Shown here: piece after piece, positions 1 to 9,165 of the stretch | Layout of the letters: every line of letters starts with the position of its first letter | How positions within the stretch are numbered: position 1 is the stretch's first letter | Origin: Nostoc sp. FACHB-892 | Lineage (GTDB): Bacteria; Cyanobacteriota; Cyanobacteriia; Cyanobacteriales; Nostocaceae | Direction: 5' to 3' | Assembly (NCBI RefSeq): GCF_014698795.1 | Contig: NZ_JACJTR010000006.1 | Location: 297,652 to 361,651 of the forward strand | Length of the DNA: 64,000 nt | The notes under the pieces: generated by a model | Database searches by the model: none | What the model was told of the DNA's origin: nothing | The model's input: the letters and a program-made list of their open reading frames with translations, nothing else | Translations under genes and position numbers: made by a program

Positions 1-1
1 A

Positions 2-565
2 ACTTCCTTTATTTTGCCTTTATTACTCAGTCCCATCATTGCTATTCCCTTAGGAGCAGGAATTTATAGCTTATCTAACTGTATCATTTCAAAATGGAAT
101 CTACGAGTCAATCAGAGAATTATTGATACTTGCCATTTTATGAGTGCGGGAATTGTCAGTTTTGCTAGAGGATTAAATGATACTCCCAAGATTTTCTCAC
201 TCATTCTAGTTATTGAGTATTTTTCGATTCAGGGGGGAATGATCACGATTGCGATCGCAATGGCACTTGGCGGTTTACTAAACTCCCAAAAAGTTGCAGT
301 AACCATGAGTGAAAAGATTACCTCATTGAATCATACTCAAGGCTTATCAGCAAATATAGTAACTGGAGTTCTAGTTATTGCAGCTAGTAGTTTTGGATTT
401 CCAGTTTCCACCACTTACGTTTCAGTTGGTTCTATTTTTGGAGTGGGATTAACTGGAAAAAAAGCCAATATACGTGTTTTTTTTCAGATATTATTATCGT
501 GGATTTTAACTTTACCTACTGCTGCAATTATTAGTGGAATAACTTACAGATTATTGCAAGGTTAG
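2..565 (+). CDS. PiT-family inorganic phosphate permease, C-terminal part (5' end outside window)
   Basis: The reading frame is open to the left edge of the window, so this is the C-terminal ~187 residues of a longer protein; the first internal start codon at 14 is not the real start. Visible hallmarks of PiT transporters are the SFARGLNDTPK segment and, near the end, GFPVSTTYVSVG, the two inverted signature repeats that line the phosphate path. Several hydrophobic membrane segments are present. PiT proteins import phosphate (usually as a metal-phosphate complex) with H+ or Na+ across the inner membrane and also take up arsenate. The radical SAM arsenic gene follows after 46 bases on the same strand, so they may be co-transcribed. 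Family call is secure; substrate is inferred. Confidence 0.9.
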   Translation, partial: TSFILPLLLSPIIAIPLGAGIYSLSNCIISKWNLRVNQRIIDTCHFMSAGIVSFARGLNDTPKIFSLILVIEYFSIQGGMITIAIAMALGGLLNSQKVAVTMSEKITSLNHTQGLSANIVTGVLVIAASSFGFPVSTTYVSVGSIFGVGLTGKKANIRVFFQILLSWILTLPTAAIISGITYRLLQG

Positions 566-611
566 AGAAATTGATTGAATATATTTTGCCATGTTTAAGG
601 AGTAGTAACTA

Positions 612-1601
612 ATGCAAACTCAATCAATAGCCATACCATTTAAAAATAAACTAAATTCCCCTTTGACAAAAAAGGGAATTACTGTTTTACAAATTAATCT
701 CGGTAAGCGTTGTAACCTTGCCTGTACACACTGTCATGTCGAAGCTGGCCCGAAGCGTACAGAAGAACTTTCTCCTGAAATTTGTGAGCAATTGATTTCG
801 CTAATGCATAAATTTCCCGAAATTCAAATTGTGGATTTGACTGGTGGCGCACCAGAAATGAATTATGGATTTAAGCCACTTGTAGAAGCAGCAAGAGCAA
901 GCGGGAAGCAAGTTATTGTCCGGTCTAATTTGACCATTTATTTTGAAGATGGATTTGCTGATTTACCAGAATATTTTGCTCAACACCAAATAAGAGTTGT
1001 AGCTTCCCTACCCTGCTATTTAGCAGATAATGTTGATAAAATGCGCGGTGCTGGTGTTTTTGATAGTTCAGTCAAAGCTTTGCAGTGGCTTAACCAACGT
1101 GGCTATGGTAAAAAACCAAATTTAATTTTGGACTTGATATTTAATCCCCAGTTACCCACTAATGAAAAATTTTCCTTAGCTCCTGAACAGTCCAACCTAG
1201 AACAAGATTACAAAATGTTCTTGCAAGAACATTTTAATATTGTATTTAACAACCTCTTCGCCATTACCAATCTACCAGTTGGTAGAACCAAAATGCATTT
1301 AGAACGGAGAAAACTGTACACCAGCTATTTGCAGTTTTTAGAATCGCATTTTAATCCTAGTACAGTTGAACATTTGATGTGTCGCGATGAACTTTCAATT
1401 GACTATCTAGGTAATGTATATGATTGTGACTTTAATCAAATGATGAATTTGCCTGCTAAAAATCGCAACGGTGAAACCTTGACAGTTAGCAAACTATTAG
1501 AAGCTGGCAGTTTAGACCTGATTAGTGAGATCCAAACTGCTGCTTATTGCTATGGTTGTACTGCTGGATGTGGTTCTAGTTGTGGTGGTGCTTTGCTGTG
1601 A
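612..1601 (+). CDS. arsS: Arsenosugar biosynthesis-type radical SAM protein ArsS
   Basis: A 329-residue radical SAM enzyme. Cys34, Cys38 and Cys41 form the CxxxCxxC motif (CNLACTHC) that binds the 4Fe-4S cluster used to cleave S-adenosylmethionine. The C-terminal half has the DUF3641-type cysteine-rich tail, with CRDELS, YDCDF and a final YCYGCTAGCGSSCGG segment likely to hold auxiliary Fe-S clusters. ArsS-like proteins act after ArsM in arsenosugar synthesis by adding the adenosyl group to dimethylarsenic; some homologues have other roles. An AAGGAG ribosome site lies about 9 bases before the ATG. It sits just after a phosphate permease, an entry route for arsenate, which fits an arsenic role. 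No arsM is visible in the window. Confidence 0.85.
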   Translation: MQTQSIAIPFKNKLNSPLTKKGITVLQINLGKRCNLACTHCHVEAGPKRTEELSPEICEQLISLMHKFPEIQIVDLTGGAPEMNYGFKPLVEAARASGKQVIVRSNLTIYFEDGFADLPEYFAQHQIRVVASLPCYLADNVDKMRGAGVFDSSVKALQWLNQRGYGKKPNLILDLIFNPQLPTNEKFSLAPEQSNLEQDYKMFLQEHFNIVFNNLFAITNLPVGRTKMHLERRKLYTSYLQFLESHFNPSTVEHLMCRDELSIDYLGNVYDCDFNQMMNLPAKNRNGETLTVSKLLEAGSLDLISEIQTAAYCYGCTAGCGSSCGGALL

Positions 1602-1613
1602 AATTAGCTATTC

Positions 1614-1649
1614 TTGAGCCTTTAGTGTATTCTCCTTACCCTGGCTCAA
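1614..1649. terminator. Possible bidirectional terminator between convergent genes
   Basis: A 7-bp inverted repeat (TTGAGCC / GGCTCAA) with a loop of about 22 bases sits in the 84-base gap between the convergent arsS and the decarboxylase gene. The following T content is modest, so this is only a candidate. Confidence 0.3.
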
Positions 1650-1685
1650 AAATGTTTAAGTCCCGAATAAATAACTCTTAACTTT

Positions 1686-3329
1686 CTACACCGCACAACT
1701 CAACTCGCCGGCTTTTTGACTAAAGCGGTGATTTTCCCGATAGTCTACGGGACAATCTATCACGGCGGGTACATCTTGAGCGAGGGCTTCTTTCAAAGTG
1801 GGAATCAAATCTAAAGCCGATTCAACTCGGTAGCCTTTTAAACCCATGCTTTCGGCTAATTTTACAAAATCAGGATTGCTAAAATGCACAAAAGATGAGT
1901 TTCCTTTGCCAAATTGATTTTCTTGCTTCCACTCAATTAACCCATAACCACCATCATTGAAAATTATGGTGACAAAGGGCGTACCGACACGCAAGGCTGT
2001 TTCTAATTCCTGAGAATTCATCATAAAGCCGCCATCGCCTGTTACAGCCACGACTTTGCGGTTGGGATGAACGAGTTTTGCTGCTAAAGCGCCAGGAATA
2101 GCAATACCCATAGCTGCGAAGCCGTTGGAAATTATGCAAGTATTGGGACTATGGCAATGGTAATGACGGGCCATCCACATCTTATGTGCGCCAACATCAG
2201 AGATGACAATATCATCTGGCCCCATCACTTGGCGTAAGTCATAAATTAACTTTTGCGGCTTTATGGGAAATCCATCATCATGGGCATACTGTTCGTAGTC
2301 AGCCCGAATATCTGACCTTAAGCTAATGGCAAAAGGATCGGGTTTACCTTGTCGGTCTGCTAATTTTAAAATTTCATAAAGGGAATCTGAAATATCTCCC
2401 ACTACTTCGGCGTTGGGAATATAACTACTATCAATTTCCGCCGGATTTACCCCAATATGCACAATGGGAATTTCACCATTACGATTCCATTTTTTGGGGG
2501 AAAATTCAATCAAATCATAGCCGATCGCAATTACTAAATCTGTGTTATCAAAGCCACAAGTAATATAATCTCTTTGCTGTAATCCCACTGACCACAAAGC
2601 TAATTGATGTGTGTAGGGAATAATGCCTTTACCCATGAAGGTATTAGCAACGGGTATATTTAGCAATGTTGCAAATTGCGTGACGGCATCACTTGCTTGA
2701 GCGCGAATTGCCCCATTTCCGACTAAGATTAATGGGTTAACTGCTTGGCAAATTGCGGCGGCTGCTGCCCGAATGCTAGCAAAAGATGCATAGGTTTTTT
2801 CGATGTTATCCTTACGCAAAGGTTTGCCTTCGACGGGCATGGCAGCAATATTTTCTGGCAAATCTATGTGAACCGCACCAGGTTTTTCAGATTGCGATCG
2901 CTTAAATGCTTTTCGTACTACTTCTGGTGTAATACTCGGCCGCACAATCTGCTTGTTCCACTTGGTAACAGGTGCAAACATTGCCACCAAATCTAAATAT
3001 TGATGGGATTCAATGTGCATTCTATCTGTCCCCACTTGACCGGTAATCGCCACTAAGGGCGCACCATCGAGGTTAGCATCTGCTACCCCAGTCATCAAGT
3101 TAGTTGCCCCAGGCCCAAGAGTAGAAAGACACACCCCGGCTTTTCCTGTTAAGCGTCCGTAGACATCGGCCATGAATGCTGCACCCTGTTCATGACGAGT
3201 CGTAATAAATTTAATGGAAGAATGTTTTAATGCTTCTAAAACGTGCAAATTTTCTTCGCCAGGGAGTCCAAAAATATATTGCACTCCTTCATTTTCTAGG
3301 CACTGCACCAATAACTCTGCTGTATTCAT
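1686..3329 (-). CDS. ThDP-dependent 2-oxoglutarate decarboxylase (often annotated acetolactate synthase large subunit)
   Basis: A 547-residue thiamine-diphosphate enzyme with the usual three domains: N-terminal pyrimidine-binding domain with the catalytic Glu in TTRHEQGAAF (about residue 47), central domain, and C-terminal pyrophosphate domain with GDGGFMMNSQE and the closing NDGGYG of the ThDP motif. By sequence alone it looks like a catabolic acetolactate synthase. The succinate-semialdehyde dehydrogenase gene lies immediately upstream on the same strand (152-base gap), and this pair is the arrangement of the cyanobacterial TCA bypass, in which the 'acetolactate synthase' was shown in Synechococcus PCC 7002 to be 2-oxoglutarate decarboxylase. 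Together they would turn 2-oxoglutarate into succinate. The function is inferred from family and neighbourhood; true acetolactate synthase remains the alternative. Confidence 0.8.
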   Translation of the reverse strand: MNTAELLVQCLENEGVQYIFGLPGEENLHVLEALKHSSIKFITTRHEQGAAFMADVYGRLTGKAGVCLSTLGPGATNLMTGVADANLDGAPLVAITGQVGTDRMHIESHQYLDLVAMFAPVTKWNKQIVRPSITPEVVRKAFKRSQSEKPGAVHIDLPENIAAMPVEGKPLRKDNIEKTYASFASIRAAAAAICQAVNPLILVGNGAIRAQASDAVTQFATLLNIPVANTFMGKGIIPYTHQLALWSVGLQQRDYITCGFDNTDLVIAIGYDLIEFSPKKWNRNGEIPIVHIGVNPAEIDSSYIPNAEVVGDISDSLYEILKLADRQGKPDPFAISLRSDIRADYEQYAHDDGFPIKPQKLIYDLRQVMGPDDIVISDVGAHKMWMARHYHCHSPNTCIISNGFAAMGIAIPGALAAKLVHPNRKVVAVTGDGGFMMNSQELETALRVGTPFVTIIFNDGGYGLIEWKQENQFGKGNSSFVHFSNPDFVKLAESMGLKGYRVESALDLIPTLKEALAQDVPAVIDCPVDYRENHRFSQKAGELSCAV

Positions 3330-3360
3330 TTTATTTCCTAACTATTGACGAATAAATATT

Positions 3361-3482
3361 GGGGAATGGGGATTGGTGACTGGGGACTGAGGACTGGAAA
3401 GTGGGGAATGAAAATATCTTTCCCAAAATTTAATTTGTAATCTCTAATTCCTAATCCCAATACCCAGTCCCTAATCCCTAAT
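3361..3482. repeat. Heptamer-like short tandem repeats between the TCA-bypass genes
   Basis: Degenerate 7-base units of the GGGGACT/GGGGAAT kind run from about 3361 to 3412, and complementary CCCTAAT-like units run from about 3438 to 3482. Such STRR arrays are common in Nostoc intergenic DNA. They could form a long imperfect stem between the two genes. Confidence 0.6.
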
Positions 3483-4849
3483 CATTTAACCCACACAGTT
3501 TTAACATTGACAAACTCATGTATACCCTGGATGCTCAATTCTCTGCCATATCCAGAACGCTTAATACCACCAAAGGGCAACCGGGGATCAGATTTGACCA
3601 TACTGTTGATAAATACGGCACCGGCTTCGATTTCCTCAACCAAGCGATCGCTCTCTTGGTCGTTGGTTGTCCAAGCACTTGCACCTAATCCAAAGGGGAT
3701 GTCATTAGCGAGTTTAATGGCAGCATCGATATCTGGAACCCGAAATAACAAGGCTACCGGGCCAAAGAATTCTTCTTTGGCAATTGGTGCTTCAAGCGGG
3801 ATATCGATGATAATCGTTGGCGGATAAAAGTTACCTGGACGATCTGATAAAGAATGTCCACCGGTGAGGACTTTACCACCGCTTTTTGTAGCAGCTTGCA
3901 CTTGTTGGTCTAAATCCTGGAGAATACCAGGAGTTGCCAGTGGGCCTAAATCGATATCTGGTTGCATGGGATCGCCTACTTTTAGCGCCTCAAATTTTTC
4001 TAAAAGCAATTTTTCAAATTTATCTGCGATCGCTTCTGCGACAATAAAACGTTTCGCTGCAATACATGATTGCCCGTTATTCAACATCCGTGCTGTAGTA
4101 GCTGTGACAACTGCTGTCTCTAAGTCAGCACTTTCTAACACAATAAACGGGTCACTTCCTCCCAATTCCAAGACGGTTTTTTTAATTTGTTTGCCGGCGG
4201 CGACGGCGAGGGATGCACCTGCTGGTTCGCTTCCTGTCAATGTGGCAGCTTTTACACGGTCATCAGCCATCAAATCAGCAACTTTGGCAGCGCCTATTAA
4301 TAGAGTTTGAAACGCACCTTCAGGAAAACCTGCGCGTCGGATAATATCTTCAATTGCCAAGGCACACTGCGGCACATTGGAAGCGTGTTTGAGTAAGCCG
4401 ACATTTCCTGCCATTAGCGCTGGTGCAGCAAAGCGGAACACTTGCCAAAAGGGGAAATTCCACGGCATCACCGCGAGAATTGCACCCATTGGTTGGTAGC
4501 GAACAAAACTTTGGCTAGCATCAGTTTTTACAGAAACATCAGCTAGAAAAGCAGGAGCGTGTTCAGCATAGTAGCGACAGACGACAGCGCATTTTTCGAC
4601 TTCCGCGATCGCAGCTTTAAATGGCTTACCCATTTCTAGAGTCATCAATTTAGCAAATTCTGCTTTGTCTTGCTCTAAAATATCAGCAGCCTTTTGTAGC
4701 CAGAGCGATCGTTGAGAGAAACTAGTCTGACGATACTTTTCAAAAGTCTGATTAGCCAAATCGAGTTTAGCGGCAATTTCTGCATCATTGAGTGGCTCAA
4801 AGGTTTTGAGCGTCTCCCCAGTGGCGGGATTAATGGTGGCGATCGCCAT
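3482..4849 (-). CDS. gabD: NAD(P)-dependent succinate-semialdehyde dehydrogenase
   Basis: Aldehyde dehydrogenase superfamily member of 455 residues from the chosen start. The frame is open 54 bases further upstream, but the ATG at 4849 has a clear GGGAGGT ribosome site just upstream and gives the normal MAIATINPATGE N-terminus. Visible motifs are MPWNFPFWQ, LTGSEPAG for the nucleotide fold, ELGGSDPFIV with the general-base Glu, and the catalytic Cys in NNGQSCIA; the family end motif PFGGIKRSGYGRE is present. It oxidises succinic semialdehyde to succinate. Its neighbour is the ThDP decarboxylase that would supply succinic semialdehyde from 2-oxoglutarate, so the two should close the cyanobacterial TCA cycle. 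Cytoplasmic. The assignment is strong; cofactor preference cannot be read safely. Confidence 0.92.
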   Translation of the reverse strand: MAIATINPATGETLKTFEPLNDAEIAAKLDLANQTFEKYRQTSFSQRSLWLQKAADILEQDKAEFAKLMTLEMGKPFKAAIAEVEKCAVVCRYYAEHAPAFLADVSVKTDASQSFVRYQPMGAILAVMPWNFPFWQVFRFAAPALMAGNVGLLKHASNVPQCALAIEDIIRRAGFPEGAFQTLLIGAAKVADLMADDRVKAATLTGSEPAGASLAVAAGKQIKKTVLELGGSDPFIVLESADLETAVVTATTARMLNNGQSCIAAKRFIVAEAIADKFEKLLLEKFEALKVGDPMQPDIDLGPLATPGILQDLDQQVQAATKSGGKVLTGGHSLSDRPGNFYPPTIIIDIPLEAPIAKEEFFGPVALLFRVPDIDAAIKLANDIPFGLGASAWTTNDQESDRLVEEIEAGAVFINSMVKSDPRLPFGGIKRSGYGRELSIQGIHEFVNVKTVWVK

Positions 4850-5076
4850 TACCTGACCTCCCGTTAAAAAATAGCTTGAAGTAGGCTTCCTAATGTTATA
4901 CATATAAATTTAAGAAGCTACTACCCAAATTCTAGTCTTTTAACCAAGAATTAGCTGTCCAATATTACAATTTCGCAACTTTGATTGAATTAAAGTATAC
5001 CAATCAATAAGTATTAATATTGATAAATTAAATCCAATTAAAGTTGTTATAATTTCCACAATCGAGGAATCAATCT

Positions 5077-5700
5077 ATGACTCAAGTTTTAGGCAAAGTA
5101 GTTACATTCGATGAATTCGTTGCTAAATATCCAGATAACACAGGACAACGTTATGAACTATATGATGGAGTAGTAGTAGAAATGCCCCAACCAACAGGCG
5201 ACCATGAAGAGATTGTTGTATTTTTATCTACAAAAATCACTTTAGAATATAGTCGTCTCGGACTGCGGTATGGTATACCAAAAACAGTATTAGTCAAACC
5301 ACTTGAAAACGAATCAGCTTATTCGCCAGATTTGCTGCTCCTAAATCTTACTAATTTAGTTAATGAACCTCGGTGGAAAAAAGAATCAACTGTTACTCAA
5401 GCAGCATCAATTCCTTTAGTAATTGAGGTGGTAAGTACAAACTGGCGTGATGATTATCTGAAAAAATACGCTGACTATGAAGAAATGGGAATTCCTGAAT
5501 ACTGGATTGTAGATTATGGTGCATTGGGCGGTAGGGAATTTATTGGCAAACCCAAACAACCTACTATTTTAATTTGCTGTTTAGAAGAAGGTGAGTATCG
5601 CATTAGTAAGTTTCGAAGAGATGAGCGTATCCAGTCGCCAACTTTTCCAGAGTTGAATTTGACCGCAGAACAAATTTTTCGCGCTGGCATGGTCAGCTAA
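5077..5700 (+). CDS. Uma2-family (DUF820) PD-(D/E)XK endonuclease-like protein
   Basis: A 207-residue member of the Uma2/DUF820 family, which is hugely expanded in filamentous cyanobacteria. The restriction-nuclease-like core shows as Asp85 in YSPDLLL, then VIEVVS with the acidic residue, and the PEYWIVD segment of the fold. The N-terminus (FDEFVAKYP...RYELYDGVVVEMP) is the family norm. The molecular role of Uma2 proteins is not established; many copies are dispersed as single genes, as here. It stands alone between the divergent gabD and the convergent cyclase gene. Confidence 0.85.
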   Translation: MTQVLGKVVTFDEFVAKYPDNTGQRYELYDGVVVEMPQPTGDHEEIVVFLSTKITLEYSRLGLRYGIPKTVLVKPLENESAYSPDLLLLNLTNLVNEPRWKKESTVTQAASIPLVIEVVSTNWRDDYLKKYADYEEMGIPEYWIVDYGALGGREFIGKPKQPTILICCLEEGEYRISKFRRDERIQSPTFPELNLTAEQIFRAGMVS

Positions 5701-5782
5701 ATTCGCCCACTCCACAATAAATAGTTAGATATTTTTTATTTGAAATAATTAACCATTTTTCCCTATTCCCTATGCCCAATGC

Positions 5783-7435
5783 TTAAAGATTAATAAATGG
5801 ATTAATGATTGTTGACGCTTGCTGCAATTTTGTCTGATAAACCTTTACCAATCGTTCAATACCTTTGAAACGATAATCTCCCATTTCCTCAAAGTCTGAG
5901 GGGTGTGAAAGCATTTTATGAGTAGCTTGACTAATCACACATTCACTAGGAGGACAAACTGCTTCCATGCGAGCAGCAAGATTAATCGTCCCGCCTAATG
6001 CCGTATAATCTACCCTTTGGGAACTACCGACATCTCCCACAACAGCCTTACCACTATTAATAGCAATACGTAATTGAAGCGGTTCGTGCCAAAAACCATT
6101 GGCATTCAGATGTTCCAGACGAGTGAGCATTCCCTTGGCAGCAGTAACAGCGCGATCGGCGTGATCCACTTGCGGTTCGGGAGCGCCAAAAAATGCCATA
6201 ATGCAATCGCCAATATATTTATCTAAAGTGCCACCGCAAGTAAACACTTCTTTTAGCATTTCTTCAAATAAATTATTTAATAGTTGAGCAATCGCAGTTG
6301 GCGTTAACCGTTCAGAGATTGCCGTAAAGCCAACCAAATCTGCAAACAAAATACTGATTTCGCTCTCGGTGGGAGCTAAACGACCACCCGGTAATCCGCC
6401 TATAGAGATTAACTGCTGCACAACTGCTGGAGAATGATAGCGTTCTAGTCGGTGACGAATCATCTCTTCAGTTTTGAGTTTCTCTACCAATAGCCAACGC
6501 TGCACGCTAGAAGCCACAAGGTTTGCTAAAGCCGAAAAAAAGCTGAGTTCTTCTTCGCCTTCATTTGCCCAATGGTAAGAAGAAAGATTGGCATCAGCAT
6601 ACAGTACGCCTACAACTTTATTTTCATCCCATAAAGGCACTGCCATCGCGCTGCGAATGCCTTTGACCAAAATACTCTGTTCACTAGCAAACCGTTCATC
6701 TTGATGGGTATCGGCGGTTTGAATGACGACTTTTTCCTCAAATACCTTTTGGCAAATACTACGACTAATCCAACTCCCATCAGAAGCAAGATGTTTCTGT
6801 TGGGAAACGTTTCTAGTGGCAGCGTTCACTAACTCTAATTGACCGCAACCATTAACATCAATTAATAATGCCAAGCGTTCGATACTATCAAGGTAACGAA
6901 AAACTACTTGCTGCACTTGAGAAAAAATCTCTTCTATAGATGCTGCTGCACAAAGATTTTTAGCTATATCTACTAAGTCTTTGAGACGAGCAATGGTTTT
7001 GTCCTTATTGCTGATGTCACCATCTTTGCTATCAGCTGCGATCCATTGCTGTTGTAATTGTTCGACATTGTGAAGGATTGTTCTTTGCTCATTACTTTCC
7101 GAAGTTGGGGAATACTCAGGTGTAGATTGAGACGCGGGGCTTGTGAGCAATACTACCAAGTTAACATTGCCTAACCAAATAACATCGCCGTGATGTAACT
7201 CTTGGGGGAACTTAACAAGATATTTATTTACTTGCGTCCCGTTTTTGCTACCTAGATCCTCAATAGTCCACACACCGTCAGCCTTTTTCACCAAGCGAGC
7301 ATGGTTGCGGGATACTCCAGCAAAAGGTAAATATAAGTTACATTCCGGCAAACGACCAATTGTGAATATATCTTGATCAACTGCGATCGTTGTCTCGGTA
7401 TCTCCCTCTTGTAGGCGTAGTGTGAGTTCAGTCAT
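5783..7435 (-). CDS. FHA-GAF class III adenylate/guanylate cyclase
   Basis: 550 residues with three domains. FHA (about 5-95) has GR27-28, SRNH at 42-45 and GSKNG near 65, the phosphothreonine-binding signature. GAF lies at about 165-312. The class III cyclase catalytic domain runs from about 355 to the end, with both metal aspartates present: Asp366 in FADLVGF and Asp410 in IGDCIM, 44 residues apart as in active cyclases, followed by VDYTALGGTINLAARM carrying the transition-state Asn and Arg. It is therefore predicted active, making cAMP most probably. No transmembrane segment is seen, so it is cytosolic. The FHA input suggests control by Ser/Thr phosphorylation and GAF by a small ligand. 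It is monocistronic by position. Confidence 0.93.
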   Translation of the reverse strand: MTELTLRLQEGDTETTIAVDQDIFTIGRLPECNLYLPFAGVSRNHARLVKKADGVWTIEDLGSKNGTQVNKYLVKFPQELHHGDVIWLGNVNLVVLLTSPASQSTPEYSPTSESNEQRTILHNVEQLQQQWIAADSKDGDISNKDKTIARLKDLVDIAKNLCAAASIEEIFSQVQQVVFRYLDSIERLALLIDVNGCGQLELVNAATRNVSQQKHLASDGSWISRSICQKVFEEKVVIQTADTHQDERFASEQSILVKGIRSAMAVPLWDENKVVGVLYADANLSSYHWANEGEEELSFFSALANLVASSVQRWLLVEKLKTEEMIRHRLERYHSPAVVQQLISIGGLPGGRLAPTESEISILFADLVGFTAISERLTPTAIAQLLNNLFEEMLKEVFTCGGTLDKYIGDCIMAFFGAPEPQVDHADRAVTAAKGMLTRLEHLNANGFWHEPLQLRIAINSGKAVVGDVGSSQRVDYTALGGTINLAARMEAVCPPSECVISQATHKMLSHPSDFEEMGDYRFKGIERLVKVYQTKLQQASTIINPFINL

Positions 7436-7771
7436 GAGTGTGATAGATCCATCGAAGCTAGAGGTGCAAGCAACTCTAAAGTTAAGTTATACCCTACAGG
7501 TTAACCTTCACCTTTTCTTTATGACACTGTTAACTGCAATCCGACAACTATATGTGACGGATATTACATTGGAGGTCATTTTGCTGTAGGTTCAGTATAG
7601 AGGGGGTTTGAATCCCTTTGTAAAGGGGAGCCACCAAATTTTCAACTTACGGTAGCAATGATACGCAAAAGCAGGGGGCGTTTTGACTTATTACTACCAC
7701 CCAGATATCACCAAAGCCGAGTATCCAGATTTTTGATTGCTACTTAAAAACGATCTGAAAGTGCTTGTCAT
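7436..7771. other. Intergenic region without a recognised gene
   Basis: 336 bases between two minus-strand genes. It contains a GGGGGTTTGAATCCC...AAAGGGGAGCCACC stretch of the sort found repeatedly in Nostoc spacers, and presumably the cyclase promoter near 7440-7560. No ORF or RNA gene is supported. Confidence 0.5.
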
Positions 7772-8653
7772 CTAGTTAGGAGGTAATTCCAAACTCAGTT
7801 CACCCAACAACCCCTTGCGAAAATCTGTTAAAAGTTGCCTTGCAGCTCGCTCTACATCACCTTTGTAACGATGCTCTGCCAAGGCGTGCAAATAGGTATC
7901 TCCAGTGTCGGATGTCGAATCGAGCTGGTAACGGGACTGTAATGGCTTCTTCGGTAATAAATCTGTAGCTACAGCATCCAAATAGTTTAGTAAATCTACT
8001 AGGGCTGCTGCTACAAGTTGGTTATCATAAGATGCTTCACCGATATCATCACAAATGGCTAATTTCAATGCTGCGTCTTGGTCTTCCAATCTTAAAGGGA
8101 TGACACCAGGAGCATCTAGCAATTCTAAATGTTCAGAAATTCGCACCCAGCGCAGTTGGCGAGTCACCCCAGGACGGGCTGCACTTTCCACTACTCGCTT
8201 TCCCAACAGGCGGTTAATCAAAGCTGATTTACCGACATTAGGAAAACCAATCACCACAGCCCGGACTGGACGAGGTAACATCCCGCGATCGCTTCTTCTT
8301 TGATTGAGTTCTACCCCGGCGGCTTGCGCTGCCCGCGCCACTTCTGCTATACCTTTTCCATGTTGAGCGTTGGTAAAATAAGGGACTTCCCCTTGACGTT
8401 TAAACCAATCCATCCACAGCGATCGCATTTGCGGCGTAATCATATCGACTCGGTTAAGTATCAACACCCGTTTCTTACCCTCCACCCACTCACCTATTTG
8501 GGGATGGTGAGTCGCTAAGGGAATCCGGGCATCTCGTACCTCAAACACCACATCTACGCGTTTAAGCTGTTCTTTGAGCTTCTTTTCAGCTTTAGCAATG
8601 TGACCTGGATACCATTGAATCAGGTTTAATCTATAGTTTTGAGTTATAGCCAT
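7772..8653 (-). CDS. ylqF: Ribosome biogenesis GTPase YlqF/RbgA
   Basis: A 293-residue circularly permuted GTPase. The motif order is G4-G5-G1-G3, as expected for the YlqF/RbgA family: NRVD (G4) comes first, then GFPNVGKSALIN (G1, P-loop), then DAPG (G3). The N-terminus NLIQWYPGHIAKAEKKL is the family signature. The C-terminal part (about 210-293) is the helical ANTAR-like RNA-binding domain. The protein acts in late assembly of the 50S ribosomal subunit. The length is normal and there is no sign of damage. Confidence 0.95.
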   Translation of the reverse strand: MAITQNYRLNLIQWYPGHIAKAEKKLKEQLKRVDVVFEVRDARIPLATHHPQIGEWVEGKKRVLILNRVDMITPQMRSLWMDWFKRQGEVPYFTNAQHGKGIAEVARAAQAAGVELNQRRSDRGMLPRPVRAVVIGFPNVGKSALINRLLGKRVVESAARPGVTRQLRWVRISEHLELLDAPGVIPLRLEDQDAALKLAICDDIGEASYDNQLVAAALVDLLNYLDAVATDLLPKKPLQSRYQLDSTSDTGDTYLHALAEHRYKGDVERAARQLLTDFRKGLLGELSLELPPN

Positions 8654-8725
8654 AATTTATTATTAATTACCAATTACTTAATTATCGCCAATAAACGGGA
8701 CTAGGGGAGAATAATAACTCCTAAC

Positions 8726-9106
8726 TCAGCACTCTTCGTTGGCTTGATGTAAAATCAGACGATTGCCATCAAGGTCATAAGCATAAATTTCTCTGCCGTG
8801 GGAAGCAATGGAAATATTTCCTGGTGGGGGATAACCCAATGCTGTTAGGTGAGCGATCGCATCTTCTAAGTTACTCACCTCTAAACACAAACTTATCTTA
8901 CTTTTAGCAATGGCTTCAAATTCCGATTCATTTGTGTTCTTTGGTTTAAAAATACCTAAACGCATATTAAGCAAATTAAACTCAGCATAGACATTCGGAA
9001 TTAAAATAACTGGCTTTTGCTCCAGCAATTTGGTATAAAAATCCACTAAATTATCACAATTAACCGATGCTATGGTGACAAATGCCTTAGTGTACTGGAA
9101 AACCAT
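8726..9106 (-). CDS. VOC-superfamily (glyoxalase/bleomycin-resistance fold) protein
   Basis: 126 residues with the paired beta-alpha-beta-beta-beta units of vicinal-oxygen-chelate proteins: an N-terminal half ending in FNLLNMRLGIF and a C-terminal half with ISLCLEVSNLEDAIAHLTALG and YAYDLDGNRLILHQ. VOC proteins bind a metal and act as glyoxalases, dioxygenases or resistance proteins. The metal ligands are not the full classic set, so a catalytic role cannot be stated. It stands next to rbgA on the same strand (72-base gap) and may be transcribed upstream of it. Confidence 0.75.
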   Translation of the reverse strand: MVFQYTKAFVTIASVNCDNLVDFYTKLLEQKPVILIPNVYAEFNLLNMRLGIFKPKNTNESEFEAIAKSKISLCLEVSNLEDAIAHLTALGYPPPGNISIASHGREIYAYDLDGNRLILHQANEEC

Positions 9107-9165
9107 ATTTGTCTATCGCCCTTTCAACTTTTAACTAACAAGAAGTCTAATATCTTGACTAATTT

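Noticed and set aside
1954..2139. 61-codon minus frame and similar frames inside large genes
   Set aside because: Shadows of the real coding frames; codon pattern and family matches support only the main frame.
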